Assembly: GCA_963556695.1 (NCBI GenBank) | Contig: CAUWAG010000003.1 | Location: 3,472,001-3,536,000 of the forward strand | Direction: 5' to 3' | Length of the DNA: 64,000 nt | Origin: Anthostomella pinea | Taxonomy: Eukaryota > Ascomycota > Sordariomycetes > Xylariales > Xylariaceae | Shown here: positions 1 through 13,774 of the stretch, piece after piece | How positions within the stretch are numbered: the stretch's first letter is position 1 | How the letters are laid out: each line of letters begins with the position of its first letter | Translations under genes and position numbers: made by a program | Notes under the pieces: generated by a model | What the model was told of the DNA's origin: nothing | Database searches by the model: none | What the model saw: the letters and a program-made list of their open reading frames with translations, nothing else

Positions 1-909
1 ATGGTGCGAAAGAATAAAGAAGAAAAGCATGCGGCCAGAATCAAACCTGCTCTTCCCCGGATCGCGGTTGGGCCACTATCTGTGGGAAAGCAAGTTGGAC
101 ACCTGACCACTTTCCCACACCTCTTTTGAGCTGCTTGGATGAAATTTTGGTTTGGTATTTTGGTACAAATACCCTGCTACCTGGCTAGGTGCGTTGCCTG
201 GTGTCCCGTAAAACATGATTCCAGAGCATAAAACCGTATCTCGTTATCCACTGCTAAATATATGTCCAGTACCCCTCACTCGATGATCCAAGCCATTAGA
301 CCTCCGTATGTTTGTCTTTTAGATGCTTCCAGGCTCCCCCACTCAAGTTGTTTCCGGAAGCAACGAGGCAGGACCAGCCAACCAATGCCGCATTGGTATA
401 GACAACCACAGAGCAGAACACCCACCCCTATCTACCTTATGTACCAAATCGTCCAATTCGTAACGGCCTTAGCAGCCTCGTCAATCTCATAAACCTCGTC
501 AACCTCCCTCATCGTCATGTCCCATCACCATCAAGCTCCACCCTAACATATGCATAGCGAAATGCATCATCCAACACCCAGCATCCGCCACGCAGAGCAA
601 AACAAACACATCAAAGCAAAAGAACGATCAGAATAGACCAAATCATCAACGCGGCAAAGGGAATGCAAACTTCTTTCTCCATATCCAGCACCCAAACGGC
701 TAATGCAATGCTCTGAGACCATTACTTCCACCACTCTCCTCACACTCTCCCCTCCTTCCGCCATTCTCGATCTCGTACCACTGCCCTGCTACCCTGAAAA
801 CCCCAGAAAGGAAGGGGGTCCAAGTCACGAGGACTATCGATCAATCGTTCGAATAATGAATGCATCACCATCATCATCATCCTCCAGTACCAGTCCAGAT
901 GGCCCCTAC
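1..909. other. Left flank, no gene seen
   Basis: This stretch lies downstream of the PhoD-like gene, whose stop codon is at 910-912 on the minus strand. Short open frames exist on both strands, but none has recognisable protein character or splice support. It contains simple ATC/TCC-type low-complexity runs near 860-890. It probably holds the 3' untranslated region of the PhoD-like gene plus spacer. Confidence 0.5.
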
Positions 910-3900
910 TCACTGCCTGTGCGCGCGATACTGACTCCCACGCTCACTCCCACGCCCACTGAACCAGCGCTTCAAGCCTCCTCCCCCTCCCCCAACATCA
1001 CCACCACCAGATCTCTTCTCCCGTATCCCAGCTTCAGCCTCAGCCTCAGCCTCAGACTCGGTCTTTCCAGCCTCCTGAGCCTTCTCGTACCGCGCCCAGC
1101 GCTCCTCTTCCAGCGCCACTGCCTCCTCGTGTTCGAGGTCCGCCCGGTCCGCAGCCTCCTCCTTGTCCACGTCGAACGTGGCATCTTCGCCGGTGTACTC
1201 GTAGAAGAGGCGCGGCACGAGTAGCCGGTACGGCACCGTGATGCCGGCGGGATCCTTGGCGTTCACCTCGACGTTGAGGCAGATGTCGAGGGCGCCCTCG
1301 ACGTCGACCTCGTAGCGAGATGCCTTGCGCATCTGCTTCGTGCTGAGACCCGTTGGGGTGCGGTGGAAGGGGCGTGGCGGAGGCTCGAGGGACCTGGGCC
1401 CCTCTGACTCGGGGGTTGGCGTGTAGTCGTCTTGGGCGTGGGCGTTCGCTGTGGGCTGCGTAACGGCGCGGCGGGGCGGTGGACGCGCGGTGAAGTACGA
1501 GTCGTCGCCTACGTCAAACTCGTTGCTGCCGCTGGCTCCTCCGCGGAGACCGAGCGTGCCGGTGTTGGCGAACGCCGCGGGAGGACCACGACGGGAGGCA
1601 GGGGGCGGTGGAGCATTGTAGATGTCCTCCTCCTCCTCGCTGTCCGAGCCCCAGTTGCCATTAATACCGCCGTCGTGGGGCCGATCGGTGCTGCTCCGAC
1701 GAAAGATGTTACGCGGGCGGAACGAGTCGCTGCGGCCAAGCGAGAGGGAGCGCGTCAGCTTCTTAGGTCCTGGGCGCGCCGAGGCGTCAGAAGACGAGCC
1801 TCGCCTTGAGAAGGGTCGCATAAAGCTGGAGCCTCCAGTAATGGGCGGGCGCGAACGGTCTGGCGAGTCCTTTGGCACATCCGGGCGAAGCGCAGGTCCC
1901 CGATTCTTGGAGAGCGAGAATCGTCGGAGGATACCGCCACGACTGCCTGGAGGCGTACCCTCTGGTGTATACTCATGGTTGTATTCCGCTGGTGGCGTGG
2001 TCGGCGGCGTGTGTTCAGGAGCGTACGCCCTGATAGAACACCAGTTGCGATGAGGCAACAGACGCTTATTGTTGCGCGGCTTGCCATCGACACCATGCGT
2101 GAAGATGGGAATCATATCCTCGTCGGTTTCTTTATCGAAATGATGGATCTTGTTCCGCTTGTTGAGCACATCGGCCATCAGATCAGGGGGAGGGGTGTTA
2201 GCTATCGCCGATGATATGATATTGGGCATGTACCGAAAGTCCTTGTGCTTAGCTATGTGTAACTTCGGGTTGGAGTAGAATTCGCCTATGGCTGCGAGAT
2301 GGACATCGCCGCTGAGGATGGTTACGCGGACAGACTTGTCTGCAGCTAAATCCTGGAGGTCTTCGACGACCATCTTCCTTTCGTCTTTGTGATTCTTCGC
2401 CGTCCAATGATCGTCTAGGTCATCGAGCACCTCAACTCCCCCGTCAAAGTGGTTGAGGAAATTGCCCAGCATACCAACTTTCCCGAGGGCCTTGATGGGA
2501 TCCATTAGCCTCGAAGTTAGACTGCGAATGTTAGCATGTTATCTCTCATTATGCCTCATACTGAGCACTCACATGTTTTCCAGCCACACGAGCCGCGGGT
2601 AGGCAATTGGAACTCCCAGCAGGACCAGGAGGTGATGGGTTTCGCTTTTGATAATCTCGTCATAGCAACGGTCTTTGATCCTCTCCCAAGTATCCTCACG
2701 TACCACTTCGTCTCTTGTCCGCTCCGTCCGGCAGTCGACGGCGAGAAGTGCGACACCGGCTCCTAGGGACATGAACATGCTGCGACTCAGCTCTTTGATG
2801 TACGGCCCTGGTTTGACACCCAGGACCCAGCTTGGTTCTGTCTGTTCCGTTTCCACCGGCAAGCTTTGATGCTGGAAGAGCATGTAGTACTTGAACGCGA
2901 CGTTGCCCAACCCCGTGAACACGGGCGACTTCATGAAGTGATGAGGGTATGATCCGAATCCATCTATGATATCGTGATCATCATACATGTTGACCATCGG
3001 GATCTGCGAAGTTGCTAGACCGAACAGCCCTTGCGAGAACCACATCATATACCTCTCAAGATAGAAAACTTCCATCTCATCTTGCATATCTGCAGTGAAG
3101 GGCGCATTGTTTTTGTGCAGAGGGTTCTTGATCTGGAGCCAATGCTCGAAGAGCTTGGCTTTCCGCATCACGGCGTCATTGTAGACCTGGTCTCCGCCGC
3201 CAACCATGACGTGAAATGGTCGAGTCTGGTGGTTGTTGAGTACATCACGCCACATAGGGTCTGGTCCGCTGAGTTCATCGGTGTTCACACTAAGACTGAA
3301 GCCATTGCAGCTATGGAACATGACGTTCATGGACTGGCCTCGCGCCGGCACCCAGAAACCAGTGGCAGGCCCGCGATTGATGCGGTAGGCAATTCGCTGC
3401 TGCTTGTCGCGAAGCTCGACCTCGATGTTGAACCTCCAGAATGTATGGCCTCGTTCAGTATGAAGGCGAAATCCGCGCACATCCTTGTACTTCCCAACCT
3501 TCTCCCCATCCACCTCAGTGCGCCTCTTACGACTAGTAAAAGAGCCATGTGGATCAGGAGCGTTGCTGTTGAAGTCAGGCGCTGTCCTTGTGGTCTCGAA
3601 CAGACCATCGTCGGGTCCCAACTTCGAGGCGTCCTTGCTTTCTTCGAGGTGTTCTACCGGCCTGACGTATAGTGTCTCCCCTCGTCGTCCGAGCTTTGGC
3701 ATTCCCGCAATTGGATCGACGTATTCGGGAAGAAGTTCGCCGCGCAGTTCGGCTGGAGGCGGCGGCAGAAGTTCGATTGGCTGCACGAAAAGCCGGAGAG
3801 TGGGCGCGATCTCATATGAAGAGTCGGAATCCTGCGTGACAATCATCACAGAGCCTCGCCAGATCTCTCTATCTGGTGGTAAATCATTGCGACCTGTCCT

Positions 3901-6129
3901 AACCACGGGCTTCTCATGACGGATGCCGCAATAACGCAACAGCGGGCCACATTTGAGATGCAGTGGTGGCTTGAATCGCGTCGGAGCTTGAGTATCGTCG
4001 TATTCGCCATCAAACGCCTCTGCCTTCTGAGGCCGTGTTGACATACTCTTTCTTCGCTTCCCACCACCTTCCCACCAGGCTTTGTTCGTATCGGCAGGCG
4101 AACCAGGCTGTCCAGTGATTTCCAGCAAAGTACCCGATAGTGTTCCGGTCGTGCCCTTCTTCCACTCATCCAGATACTGAGGAGGTTGATACATGCCTTG
4201 ACCCGGTTTCAGGTTGCCACGGTGCATATACTCTCTAAGCCCATGATCATGATCCTGACTACTAGCATCTGAATCATCTTCCTCGAATACCCGAGCTTCG
4301 TGTTGCGGGTCTGGGAACGTGACGGATTTGGTGACGTTAGGACCGGACGTGGGGGGATGAGGCTCCTCAATACGCGGAGCAGGCTGATGGTTCGTCCCCA
4401 TAGAATTTGCCCGACCCAGTCCGGGTGTGGCAGCAGTTCCATTCCTCCGACTCGGGGGATCGTCAAATCCACGCGCTGGGGCGCCATATGTGCCCTGAGG
4501 TTGTTGAGGCTGTCGGTTGGCTCCCATCGAGTTCGACCGCCCCAGGCCAATGGCAGCAGCGAACCCCTTCAGTCGACTCGGCGGCGACTCCTCAAAATCA
4601 CCATGACCTTGAAAAGACTCGCCTCTAGCTGGGGGTCTATCGAGCTCGCCTGCTGGCTGTGGGTGCTTCTCGTTTGTACCGCCTGTAGGTCGCGCTCTGA
4701 TAGGAACATTGTTAAACATGCCGGGTGGCCCATTCGCAGCTTCTGCTTTGCGTCTATTCAGAAAAGCAGCTCCCTCTTCAGCCTCTCCACGCACAGAAAA
4801 CCATGGATCTCCAGGCGGCTTCTTCTTCAGCTTGTTACTGCCGCTGCGTGCTAGAGCCAGGCCTCCGCCAGGTGTTGTAACTGGTGAGGTCGGTGATGAG
4901 CTATCACTTGGATCTTTGAGAATATTGAGATCGTTGTTGGCGGCTCTCTCGCGGAAACTCAAATTTCGTTGTGGCAGGCTGGTCTTCTCTATCCCCGGAA
5001 TGTTGCGGTTCGTGGCCACTGGAATCTGAGACCTCGGTGACTGACCTGAAGGCTTATATGGCCTGTCCTCCTCGGGCCGATGCTGAGCCAATGAGCCGTT
5101 CTTCGTGGCCGCAGAGGGGCGATCCTCAACCGGATCTGTAACGATAGCACGCTTCCCATTCCCGTTCTCGACAGGCTGACGTGGGTCGCGAAATCGAACT
5201 TGCTGTCCAGCTGGGCGTTCAGGCAGGTGTTGGCCACGATCCACAGCCTTGCCCCTTTCTTGGGTCGCCCGTTCTCTAGCGCGCTGTTCCGCTGCCTCGA
5301 CGCGCGCCCTCTTTTCCTCTTTCGTGATGCTATCGAGGGTCAGCTCCAGCCTTTGGAGTGGTGACCGGTCATCTGCCCACAATTTGCGCTGTGTGTCTGC
5401 ATTTTGCGATTCTCGCCTTCTGGACGAAGACGGATCTGTCGAGGCCTCCCCCGGCGTATGTCCGTTCGTATGGCGTCGTGTCGACCCAGATGTCCCTGTG
5501 TCTCTGCCCACCGCGCGACTAGAGAACCCCCCCTCGTCAAATCTCGGCCTGTCGCGGTCGAGTACAGGTGCTCTGTCCTGCTTCTCAGCAGGCGGAGTCG
5601 CATCTTTGTAGAAGGATTCAGGCTCCATTCCAGAGGATGTTGGCTGAGGCCCGGAACTGCGAGTTGAGCGAGGCGGCCCGGGTCGACCTGCAGCGTTGAA
5701 TGTATATGCTTGGCCTCCGTTTCCGTAGGGGTCTTTGTAGCTAACGGGGGGAGCTCTCGGAACGTCAGGCGCAGCTGGTGGAGGCGAGGTGGTCGACTCG
5801 GGGGGTTCGTCTGGTTGGTCGCGACTTGTGCGCCTCCGGCGTTTCTCTAGCAGTTCTTGAGGATAAGTATTGTGTCCGTACGGCAATGAGGGCGGTCGAG
5901 GCGCGAGGCCACTGCCCTGGTAGTTTGATGTCGTCGGAGAAGCAAGCGGAGTGAAGGTAGACTCGGTAGGGGCGTCGGTATTCGCAGTCTGGCTGGAGGT
6001 GCGGTTCGATCTGGGTTGTGCTTGCGAGGCGGACTGGTCCCGCGACTGGCTGTGATTAGTCTGATCATATTGGTCCGAGATACGACGAGCCTTTGGAGGA
6101 GGCAATTGACCCCAGTACGGCGCGGACAT
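910..6129 (-). CDS. PhoD-like metallophosphatase domain protein with long disordered N-terminus
   Basis: The model has two exons, 6129-2573 and 2521-910, with a 51-nt intron (GTGAGT...CGCAG) and a product of 1722 aa. The start is the ATG at 6129, giving MSAPYWGQLPP; the frame stays open upstream but without a better ATG. Residues 1 to about 800 are low complexity, rich in P, S, R and Q, and probably disordered. The C-terminal half carries a PhoD-type calcineurin-like phosphoesterase domain. Metal-site motifs are visible: GGGDQVYND (Asp980), YDDHDIIDGFGS and LSGDVHLAA (Asp1258, His1260, just after the intron). A second low-complexity tail follows to the stop. Fungal proteins of this type are annotated as PhoD-like phosphatases; the substrate is unknown. 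No signal peptide is seen, so it is probably intracellular. It lies divergent from the kexin gene. Confidence 0.88.
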
Positions 6130-8182
6130 GGTGGGCGACTGGCAGAGGGCAGACGGTTGGGAACAGCGATTGGGCTGCAATGCGGGCCCGACTGGCAAAG
6201 ATCGGACTGTTGCTTGTATCCTCAGGCGCACATCGAATTGACGGTTTAATGCGGGTGCGGGTGTCCATGGATAAGCCAATGCCACGCAGACACACACACA
6301 CCACCCAACCGGAGGTGATATCCAATGCAGTCGTATAATGTTACCAGAAAGTGGTGAGATAATGATGCTCGGTTTAGGTTGTGAGGGATGCAGATGCGAC
6401 TGGATATTGAGTGATAAGAGATTAGTAGTAGCGGCTATCCGACGCTGGCAGGCTGGCAGGCTGGTGCGGAAGTTGGGATCTGGACCTGAACGTTGCCGAC
6501 GACTTCTTGTTTTGTGATGAATTTATCTGGGTGCGAAAGAGAACCCGACATGAGGCAGGAGCTCGGAAGAGGGAGCGGGAAAAAAAGAAACAAGCAAATC
6601 GATAGATGAAAGGCTTTGTAGATTGTACGGAGGACCCGAGAAGAGGCGGTCAGACTGTCAGCCTGTCGACAGGGTCTATCTCATGATTCTCATGATGATC
6701 CAAGTTACATGACAGAAAGTGCAAAAAGGAAGAGAGGTCATCTTGAGGGCTGTTGGCCCGAAAGAGGTAAAGAGGTAAAGAGGACTCGTGTCTGTCCTCT
6801 GTCCTCCGTTTGGTGACACGAGGCCATTGCGAGATACCAAAAGCGAAAAGCGGTGGCTGGTAGCACACCACCCGAACCAAGAATAGGTGTCTGCAAGCAC
6901 GCGAGCGCCGTCATGATGGGCCATGGCGAGCAACCTACGGTGGAGGATGAAGTACGGTTTTGGGTTACGAAGCCTTTCGAGCTGAGCTGTCGAGGTGAGG
7001 ACAATCTCAGGTGAGTAAAGTAGGAATAAGCTCAAGCTTTTGCCTTGCCGTTAGTTCAATGTTGTCTGTGAGCTGGAATGTACTCGGTAATAATAACCTT
7101 GGACCCTTGGAAGTGCGGGAGCAGCCGCCCACCTGCAATTAGGCGGGCCTCTTCTGAATAGCTTCAACCTACCGTGCTTACTTGAGTTGTTGGCAACTCT
7201 CTTACCACTATGTTAGTTGATAGTTGACTTGATGACAATGTTAGCCCAAGCTATCAAAAGTTCAGCTGTGATGTCATTGTCGACCCTGGTGGTAGGAAGG
7301 AAGAAATCCTACGAGACGGAACAACGAGTCAGCGACTAATAAGCAGCCACTGCGCGCGGAATGGGCCCATAACGTGAAGTACAGGCACGTAGCTTGTTGA
7401 CAGTATTTACAGAGTGCAGCTGTTTGAGCATGAAGTAATAATAGCCTGGGCAGGTAGGTAGTAATGCCATTACTGTCCATCTGACAGCATGATTTGCATC
7501 GCATGGCTTCAATTTGATGTTCTTACGATACAGCTCGCTGCCAGTTCTCCCAGTCAGTCAAATCTAAAAATAACCATACCTAACGTAAACGTGGCGGCGT
7601 GGGTCCGGATTTGGACTGTGCTCCCCGCTCCACAGCACTGTAACTTGGGAAGCAGGCCAATTGTTATTACGACGGTCGTGGCACATGGTCAGCAAGTGTG
7701 GCTTAGACGCCTCACACCCGTCCTTTCAATGTTCGGGTCCCTTCGCTGGCCCTTTGCGCTTGGGAACACCTGGCTTCACCTTTGTACAGGTGGTATTTGA
7801 TGCTTTGCGCTGCTTTACTAAGGTAACCATTGCATCTTGCGTTACGTCTGCTGACGACTTGTCTCTTACTTGCTTCACCGTCATTCTTCTTCATTTTCGC
7901 ATGACAATTCCAGTCAAGCCATCGCACAATTAGCCATTCATGGAGAGACCTGCATCACTTACTATTTAGTCGTTCTTTGAAGGTTCCACTAAAAGGGGGT
8001 TGTCGCGTTGCATTGTTTCAATAGAAGGCGTCGCTCTACCTCCCGCCTACATCCTATCTATCCGACTTCCGTCGGCACCTCGCCCTCCTTCACCTTTATC
8101 TGTCTTTCCTCCACTGCTACTACCGGTACAACGTCTAGCGTGGCGTTGACGAAACGAGCCACGACGACTGGACTCTCCGAGC
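6130..8182. promoter_or_regulatory. Divergent intergenic region between the PhoD-like gene and kexin
   Basis: About 2 kb separates two outward-facing genes and must contain both promoters. I see no convincing coding frame. CT-rich leader sequence precedes the kexin ATG (about 8030-8180). A CA-rich run at about 6288-6302 sits upstream of the PhoD-like ATG. No clear TATA box was found for either gene. Confidence 0.45.
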
Positions 8183-10765
8183 ATGAAGATCACCCCTATA
8201 GTCGGCCTCGTTGTGGGCAGCCTGGCTGGACTAGGCACCGCCTTTCTGCAACCCCGAGACTTCAGTTCAAACGACTACTACGTCCTCCATATCGACCGCG
8301 ATGTCCACCCGGATCATGTCGCATCCCGCCTCGGCTTGAGGAATGAAGGGCAGTTGGGCGAGCTACCGCACCATTACGTTTTCCGCGCCACACGAGACGA
8401 ACACGATGTAGTGCGGAGAGCGGTCCAGGATCGCCGAAGGAAACGGTCCTTGGGAGACCTCGATGTTCTTGACGGCGTCAAGTTCTCCCAGAAGCAGAAG
8501 CTGCGCGCCCCTATGAAGAAAAGGGTCATTCCACCACCGCCAGCCGGCCTATACCCCGCGAAGCGAGCCGACACCGCCGATGCGAACGCCCTCCTGAGAC
8601 AGAAGTCGGTCATGGAGACCCTGGGCATCTCCGATCCCATATTCAACGAGCAGTGGCACCTCTTCAATCCCGTCCAGCTGGGCCACGACGTCAATGTCAC
8701 CGACGTTTGGCTGTTTGGTGTCACTGGCAAGAATGCGACCGTCGCCATCGTGGACGATGGGCTGGACATGGACAGCAACGACCTGAAACCCAACTACTAT
8801 GCTCTAGGCAGCTACGATTTCAATGACAAGAGGCCCGAACCCAAACCTACCTTGTCCGACGATAGGCACGGTACACGGTGTGCCGGAGAGGTCTCCGCTG
8901 CTAGGAACGACGTTTGCGGAGTGGGCGTCGCCTACGACTCACAGATTGCCGGCATTCGGATCCTTAGCGCGCTTATCAGTGACGACGACGAGGCGGAGGC
9001 CATGATGTACGACTTCCAACACAACCAGATTTACTCTTGCTCTTGGGGCCCACCCGATGATGGAAAATCCATGGACGCCCCCGGCGTCGTTATCAAGGCC
9101 GCTATGTTGAACTCCGTCCAAAAGGGACGTGATGGCCTCGGATCTATTTACGTATTCGCCAGTGGCAATGGTGCTGCGCAGGAGGACAACTGCAACTTTG
9201 ACGGGTACACCAACAGTATCTACAGTATTACCGTCGGCGCCATCGATCGGAAGGGAGTTCATCCCTACTACTCAGAGCACTGTTCGGCCCAACTTGTTGT
9301 GACCTACAGCAGTGGTAGCGGTGATGCCATTGTGAGTCGGCGTAACCCCTGTTGGGGTATTTTGTACTAACCACATTGCAGCACACCACCGACGTGGGAG
9401 AGAATCAATGCTACTCGGGACACGGAGGTACTTCTGCTGCAGCTCCCCTGGCCGCAGGTATCTTTGCTCTCGCTTTGGAGGTTCGTCCGGATTTGTCGTG
9501 GAGAGACATGCAATATATCGCTTTAGAGAGTGCAGTCCCCGTCGACCTCGACACAGGAGAGTGGCAGCCCACGACCAAGGGCAAGCAGTTCAGTCACACT
9601 TTCGGCTACGGCAAGATTGACAGCTGGGCCCTTGTCGAAACAGCAAGGACGTGGAAGAATGTGAAGCCGCAAGCTTGGTTCTACTCCCCCTGGCTACATG
9701 TCCACAAGGAGATCCCGCAGGGGGATCAAGGGCTGTCCGTGAACTTTGAGGTTACCGAAGATATGCTCAAAGAGGCGAACCTCGAGCGCCTCGAGCATGT
9801 TACCGTGACAATGAACGTCGAGCATGACCGTCGGGGTGAACTAAGTGTTGACCTCATCAGTCCCGACAAAGTCATCAGTTACATTGCCACCACTCGCAAG
9901 CACGACGAAAGTAAAGAGGGCTACGACGACTGGACGTTCATGAGTGTGGCGCACTGGTAAGTACCCTACCAGGACTTAAAGCAACACGCGCTAACAGTCA
10001 TCCAGGGGCGAATCAGGTGTGGGCAAATGGACCTTGATTGTGCGGGATTCCACGGTTAACGACAACAACGGCACGTTTGTCGACTGGCACCTCAAGCTTT
10101 GGGGCGAAGCCATCGATGCGTCCAAGGCTACACTTCTGCCCATGCCGACCGAGCACGACGACGACGACCACGACGTGACTACCACCACTACCCTCACAGC
10201 AAGCACAACCAGTCTGCCCCCTATTCCGGACGCTACCAACACTGGCGTTGCTACCACTCTCCCCTCTGACCATCCTGAACGTCCCATCAAGCCCAGCAAC
10301 ACCCCCAGCAACACCGCCACCGGTGGCGCCACTTCGGAAACCGGCACCGAAGCAGCAGAACATGAGGCTACAAGCGCTCCAAGCTCATGGCTGCCATCAT
10401 TCCTCCCTACATTCAACGTCTCGTCCGCCACACAGGCATGGATTTATGGCGCACTGGGTCTGATTCTGGCATTCTGTTGCGGACTGGGCGGCTGGCTGTG
10501 GTACGTGCGCCGCAAGCGTCTGCGTAACAACCCGCACGACGCATACGAGTTTGAGCCTCTTAATGAGGATGAAACCGAGGGACTTAACGGCGGGGGTGAA
10601 AAGGGCCAGAGGCGGAGAGGCGGCGAGCTGTACGACGCCTTTGCAGGTGGCAGCGACGACGATGACGATGACCACAGGAGTCTGGTGAGCGCGGAGTCAG
10701 ACGATGAGCGGGAGGTTGTGCGCGAGAAGCAGAAGCAGAGCTCGCGGCTGATGGGCGACCAATAG
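8183..10765 (+). CDS. kexB: Kexin, Golgi proprotein-processing subtilase (KEX2/KexB)
   Basis: The three exons are 8183-9331, 9382-9956 and 10006-10765, separated by 50-nt and 49-nt introns, and encode 827 aa. The order is a signal peptide (residues 1-21), a prodomain ending at a dibasic site (YPAKR, about 124-128), a subtilase S8 domain, a P domain, an acidic/Thr/Ser-rich linker, one transmembrane helix (WIYGALGLILAFCCGLGGWL) and an acidic cytosolic tail. The catalytic triad is Asp191 (VDDGLD), His229 (DRHGTRCAG) and Ser401 (GGTSAAAPLAAG), with oxyanion Asn329 (ASGNG). Kexin cleaves after Lys-Arg or Arg-Arg in the late Golgi and matures secreted enzymes and peptides. The tail probably carries Golgi-retention signals such as the YDAFAGG segment. 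The architecture is complete and nothing looks damaged. Confidence 0.96.
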
Positions 10766-11701
10766 GATTTGGATCGCCCTATGGCGTTGAATTACGATCG
10801 GGTTCGGGCTTGGTTGAGTAGCTACTCAGTCACGTAAGAAAGTCAAGATTTGAAGATGCTGCAGAAAGGGAGGAATAAAAACCATACAGTGGGGAACTCG
10901 ATTCTCCCGTGGCATGCCTACGTACCTACCTAGAGGAGACGGATAGTCCGACGCTCGCTCACCCTTGTATATATATCAACATAACATTAGACGGGCTCGA
11001 CGGGCGTTTTCGCAATGAGGATCTGCATCTTTCATCCATATGGTCTGGTCTGGTCCCCTATCTTTCGTATCTTGAGTCTGGTTCGCCATCAACTTCAAGA
11101 TTGATTCTTGGAAGAGATTGAATATTGGTGAGCCTGAATATGACATGTAAGAGAATACTTCAGGACTCTCGGTGCCGTAGGTGACGTCACGTCAGATTAC
11201 ATGTTTCTTTGCTGTAACAAGGTACGCCACAGGCAGAAAATGCTCAACTACCTTGGTTTGGCTGTTCTGCATGGGTTGACACTACTAACAGTATCTGATT
11301 CAAGCAACGCCGGCATTCGTAAAGAAGGTACATTGTTCGTCCCAATCAATACACATAAAATAAGCTATCTATTCGCCCAATTTGATGCGTTTCGGTATTT
11401 CGACCATGCAAGGATGGAGACCACGGCTGCTGCTACCTCTTTATACCCGCCCCCTCGCATGTCCGGTCTTTCGACCCATAGTGGTTTACTCAAGTTTTGT
11501 AAAGAATAGGACACATTGATGGGACCGTATGCCTGACATCGTTGCCCTACTGACTTGCAGCTAGTCATGATCCTACTTGGTTATCAAGGACACCCAGTCG
11601 CATGTCCCCTTCCCCAACATCCAATGGCCGGCAACTCAATACGCCAACGTATCCCAGTCCGGTGGACGATAATGCCACCAGTCAGTTGATTATGGAGACA
11701 A
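10766..11701. other. Convergent spacer between kexin and SNX4
   Basis: This holds the 3' ends of two converging genes. Short AT-rich frames occur here, but none has protein-like composition. No RNA gene or repeat was recognised. Confidence 0.45.
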
Positions 11702-13245
11702 TCAACCAGTGAAAGCCGACGCGCTCAACCCTTCCTTCTCCATCTCGCGGACGTACTGCTGCCAGACGTCGATCGTTCCGGTGTAAAAGTCCACGTGGGC
11801 ATTGGCGAGGCCGCCAAACTGGTGCTTGAGCTCTATGCGCTTGATGCGCTCAAAGTCTACAACCTCCTTCACGACCTCCTCGTCGAACATCTCGGATGTC
11901 TTTTTGGCGCGCTCAGCCTCGGTCGTCAGCTCGTCGATGCGGATCTCGAGCTTGCGTAGGCGCTCGCGCCGACTCGCCTCGTGGTCCACGCCGCGTACGT
12001 CCTCGATCTTGGACCGGATGAAGCCGCCTGCCCCGCCGAGCGCCCCCGTGTTGCCGTAGCCCGATGCCAGCGAGTCGCGGTCCAGCGTCGACTTGTTGAG
12101 GTACTCGGTCAGCTGCTCGTGGTCCAGCTGCTTCTGCTCGCGCGCCTTGAGGAGGTTCTTGAGCGCCTGCCCGTACGCCTGCATGTCCCGTAAGCTGCCC
12201 AGATAGTCCTGATCCGTATGTTCGCGAAGCCTCCTGAGCCCCGCCGCAGTGTCCTCGACGCTGGCGGCGAACCCGTGGACGGCATTTTCAACGCCTGGCT
12301 CAAGCGTGATAAGCTTCTGAAACTGCTCTGTCAGGTCTCTCAGGTCGGTCTCGAGGTCGGCTTCTCGCCGCGCGACCCGTGCTACGACCTTCTCAACGTG
12401 ACCCAGGTCCTCGTCCAGCTTGTCACTCTTCTCGCGCACCTCGATAAACCGCTTGTCGTGCTTATGGACCTTGGTGAAGGCGTTGATAAATGTGTCGGCA
12501 AAGTTGTCGAATACGCCTCCACTTCCCTGCTCCGAGGTCACGCTCATCCTAGAGGCGCGCGACCTCATCGTGGCGTTCCATTCAGTCGATTCGAGAAAGG
12601 TGTGTAGAATAGGCGCTCGGCGGAGGATCGGGTGCATGGCAATTCGGGCGAGGAAGCGCTGGAGGGAAAAGGCCCGGCGGTTCGTGAAGTCGGATCCGAA
12701 ACGATCTCCTCGTACATATTCCATTCGCTGCTTGTCCGGCAGCGGCGGGACTGCGCATGCTGGGTATTCTTTTGATAGTGACTTGTAGAGGAAGAGGAAG
12801 TCTGTGAAGCGGCGCCGGGAGGTAAAGGTTGGTTTCTGGAAGGAAGGGAACGTTGACTATAGGAGTGAGTTAGAATATCATTCTTAGGTCGGGCCTTGGT
12901 TGACTGATAATGGGCTCTTCCTGGGTCTGGATGATGTGGTATTCCAACCAGGCCTCCACCCAACAGGTCACTCTGCAGACTTACATTCGTGGTAACGAGG
13001 TATGATACAAAGGCGTCCTTGGTGTTCTCGCTTTCCTTATGTGGCTCGGACACTGTGCACTCGAGTATGTCGCCGGTCAAGCCGGGGTCCTGGCGCTCCA
13101 GGTCTTCGCCATGGTGCTGATCCTCCTCGGTCGGCGGCTCTGCTTCTAACGCCGGCGTCACCACACTAGAGCTCTCGTCGCCGGTCATTTTATGATCGCT
13201 GTGCCAAGATATACTAGAGAACTTGTCCTCGTCAATGACCGCCAT
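11702..13245 (-). CDS. SNX4: Sorting nexin 4 (PX-BAR, Atg24 type)
   Basis: The two exons, 13245-12985 and 12856-11702, flank a 128-nt intron (GTAAGT...CTATAG); the product is 471 aa, the usual length for the fungal family. The start MAVIDEDKFSSISW was preferred over an in-frame upstream Met because family members begin this way. A PX domain spans about residues 55-180. It starts ILECTVSEPHKES, contains the phosphoinositide-binding basic stretch SRRRFTDF, and crosses the intron. The remainder is a coiled-coil BAR domain (for example LRKLEIRIDELTTEAERAKK and the end VWQQYVREMEKEG). SNX4 binds PI3P on endosomes and acts in retrograde SNARE recycling and in selective autophagy and pexophagy. It lies tandem to and downstream of the GT90 gene with about 530 bp between them. 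Confidence 0.94.
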
Positions 13246-13774
13246 CTTTGCCTCGAGATCCTTCTTCCTCACGCGACGCGATCGCGTGGCGGGCGATGGG
13301 TGCTATCGGCTTGCCGTGGGGTCGGCGTGCTGTGCTACCGAGGTCAGGGCGTTGGTGGGCGTGGTGGGCGTGGTTCGAAGGAGCAGTGGCGTGTCTCGTG
13401 TGTATATGATGGAGGTCGTCCTATCGCTATCGGATAAAGCTGTCGCCCAAAGTGCTCGAATTTGCTGGTTGTTGGATGATAGGTCGAGTTGAGCTGCTGG
13501 CCGGGAAGGGGAGGTAAGCTGTGAGGTTGGCGTTTAGCTGGATTGGTGGGGAGCACCTGGGCAGTCATCGAGCTGCGAAGCCCGACGTCATGTTTGCTTA
13601 ACCGCTTTATTCACATATCCGACACCAGCACAATGTTAAAGGTAGACACAACCTCCTACAATACAACTTCTAGATAGAGCCGTCTTCTCCAATGATTGTT
13701 AACGCAGTGTCTACACGCCTCAAATGCGTTCCCCCATCTTGTAATAAGTGTCCACTTTGTACACCAATCTACCC
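13246..13774. promoter_or_regulatory. SNX4 upstream region / GT90 3' flank
   Basis: This 529-bp spacer lies between two minus-strand genes and should hold the GT90 terminator and the SNX4 promoter. No gene, TATA box or repeat was recognised. Confidence 0.4.

Noticed and set aside
1432..1809. Long antisense frames over the PhoD-like, XPG and histidine kinase genes
   Set aside because: Explained by GC-rich codon use of the real gene on the other strand; no independent start, splice or domain support.
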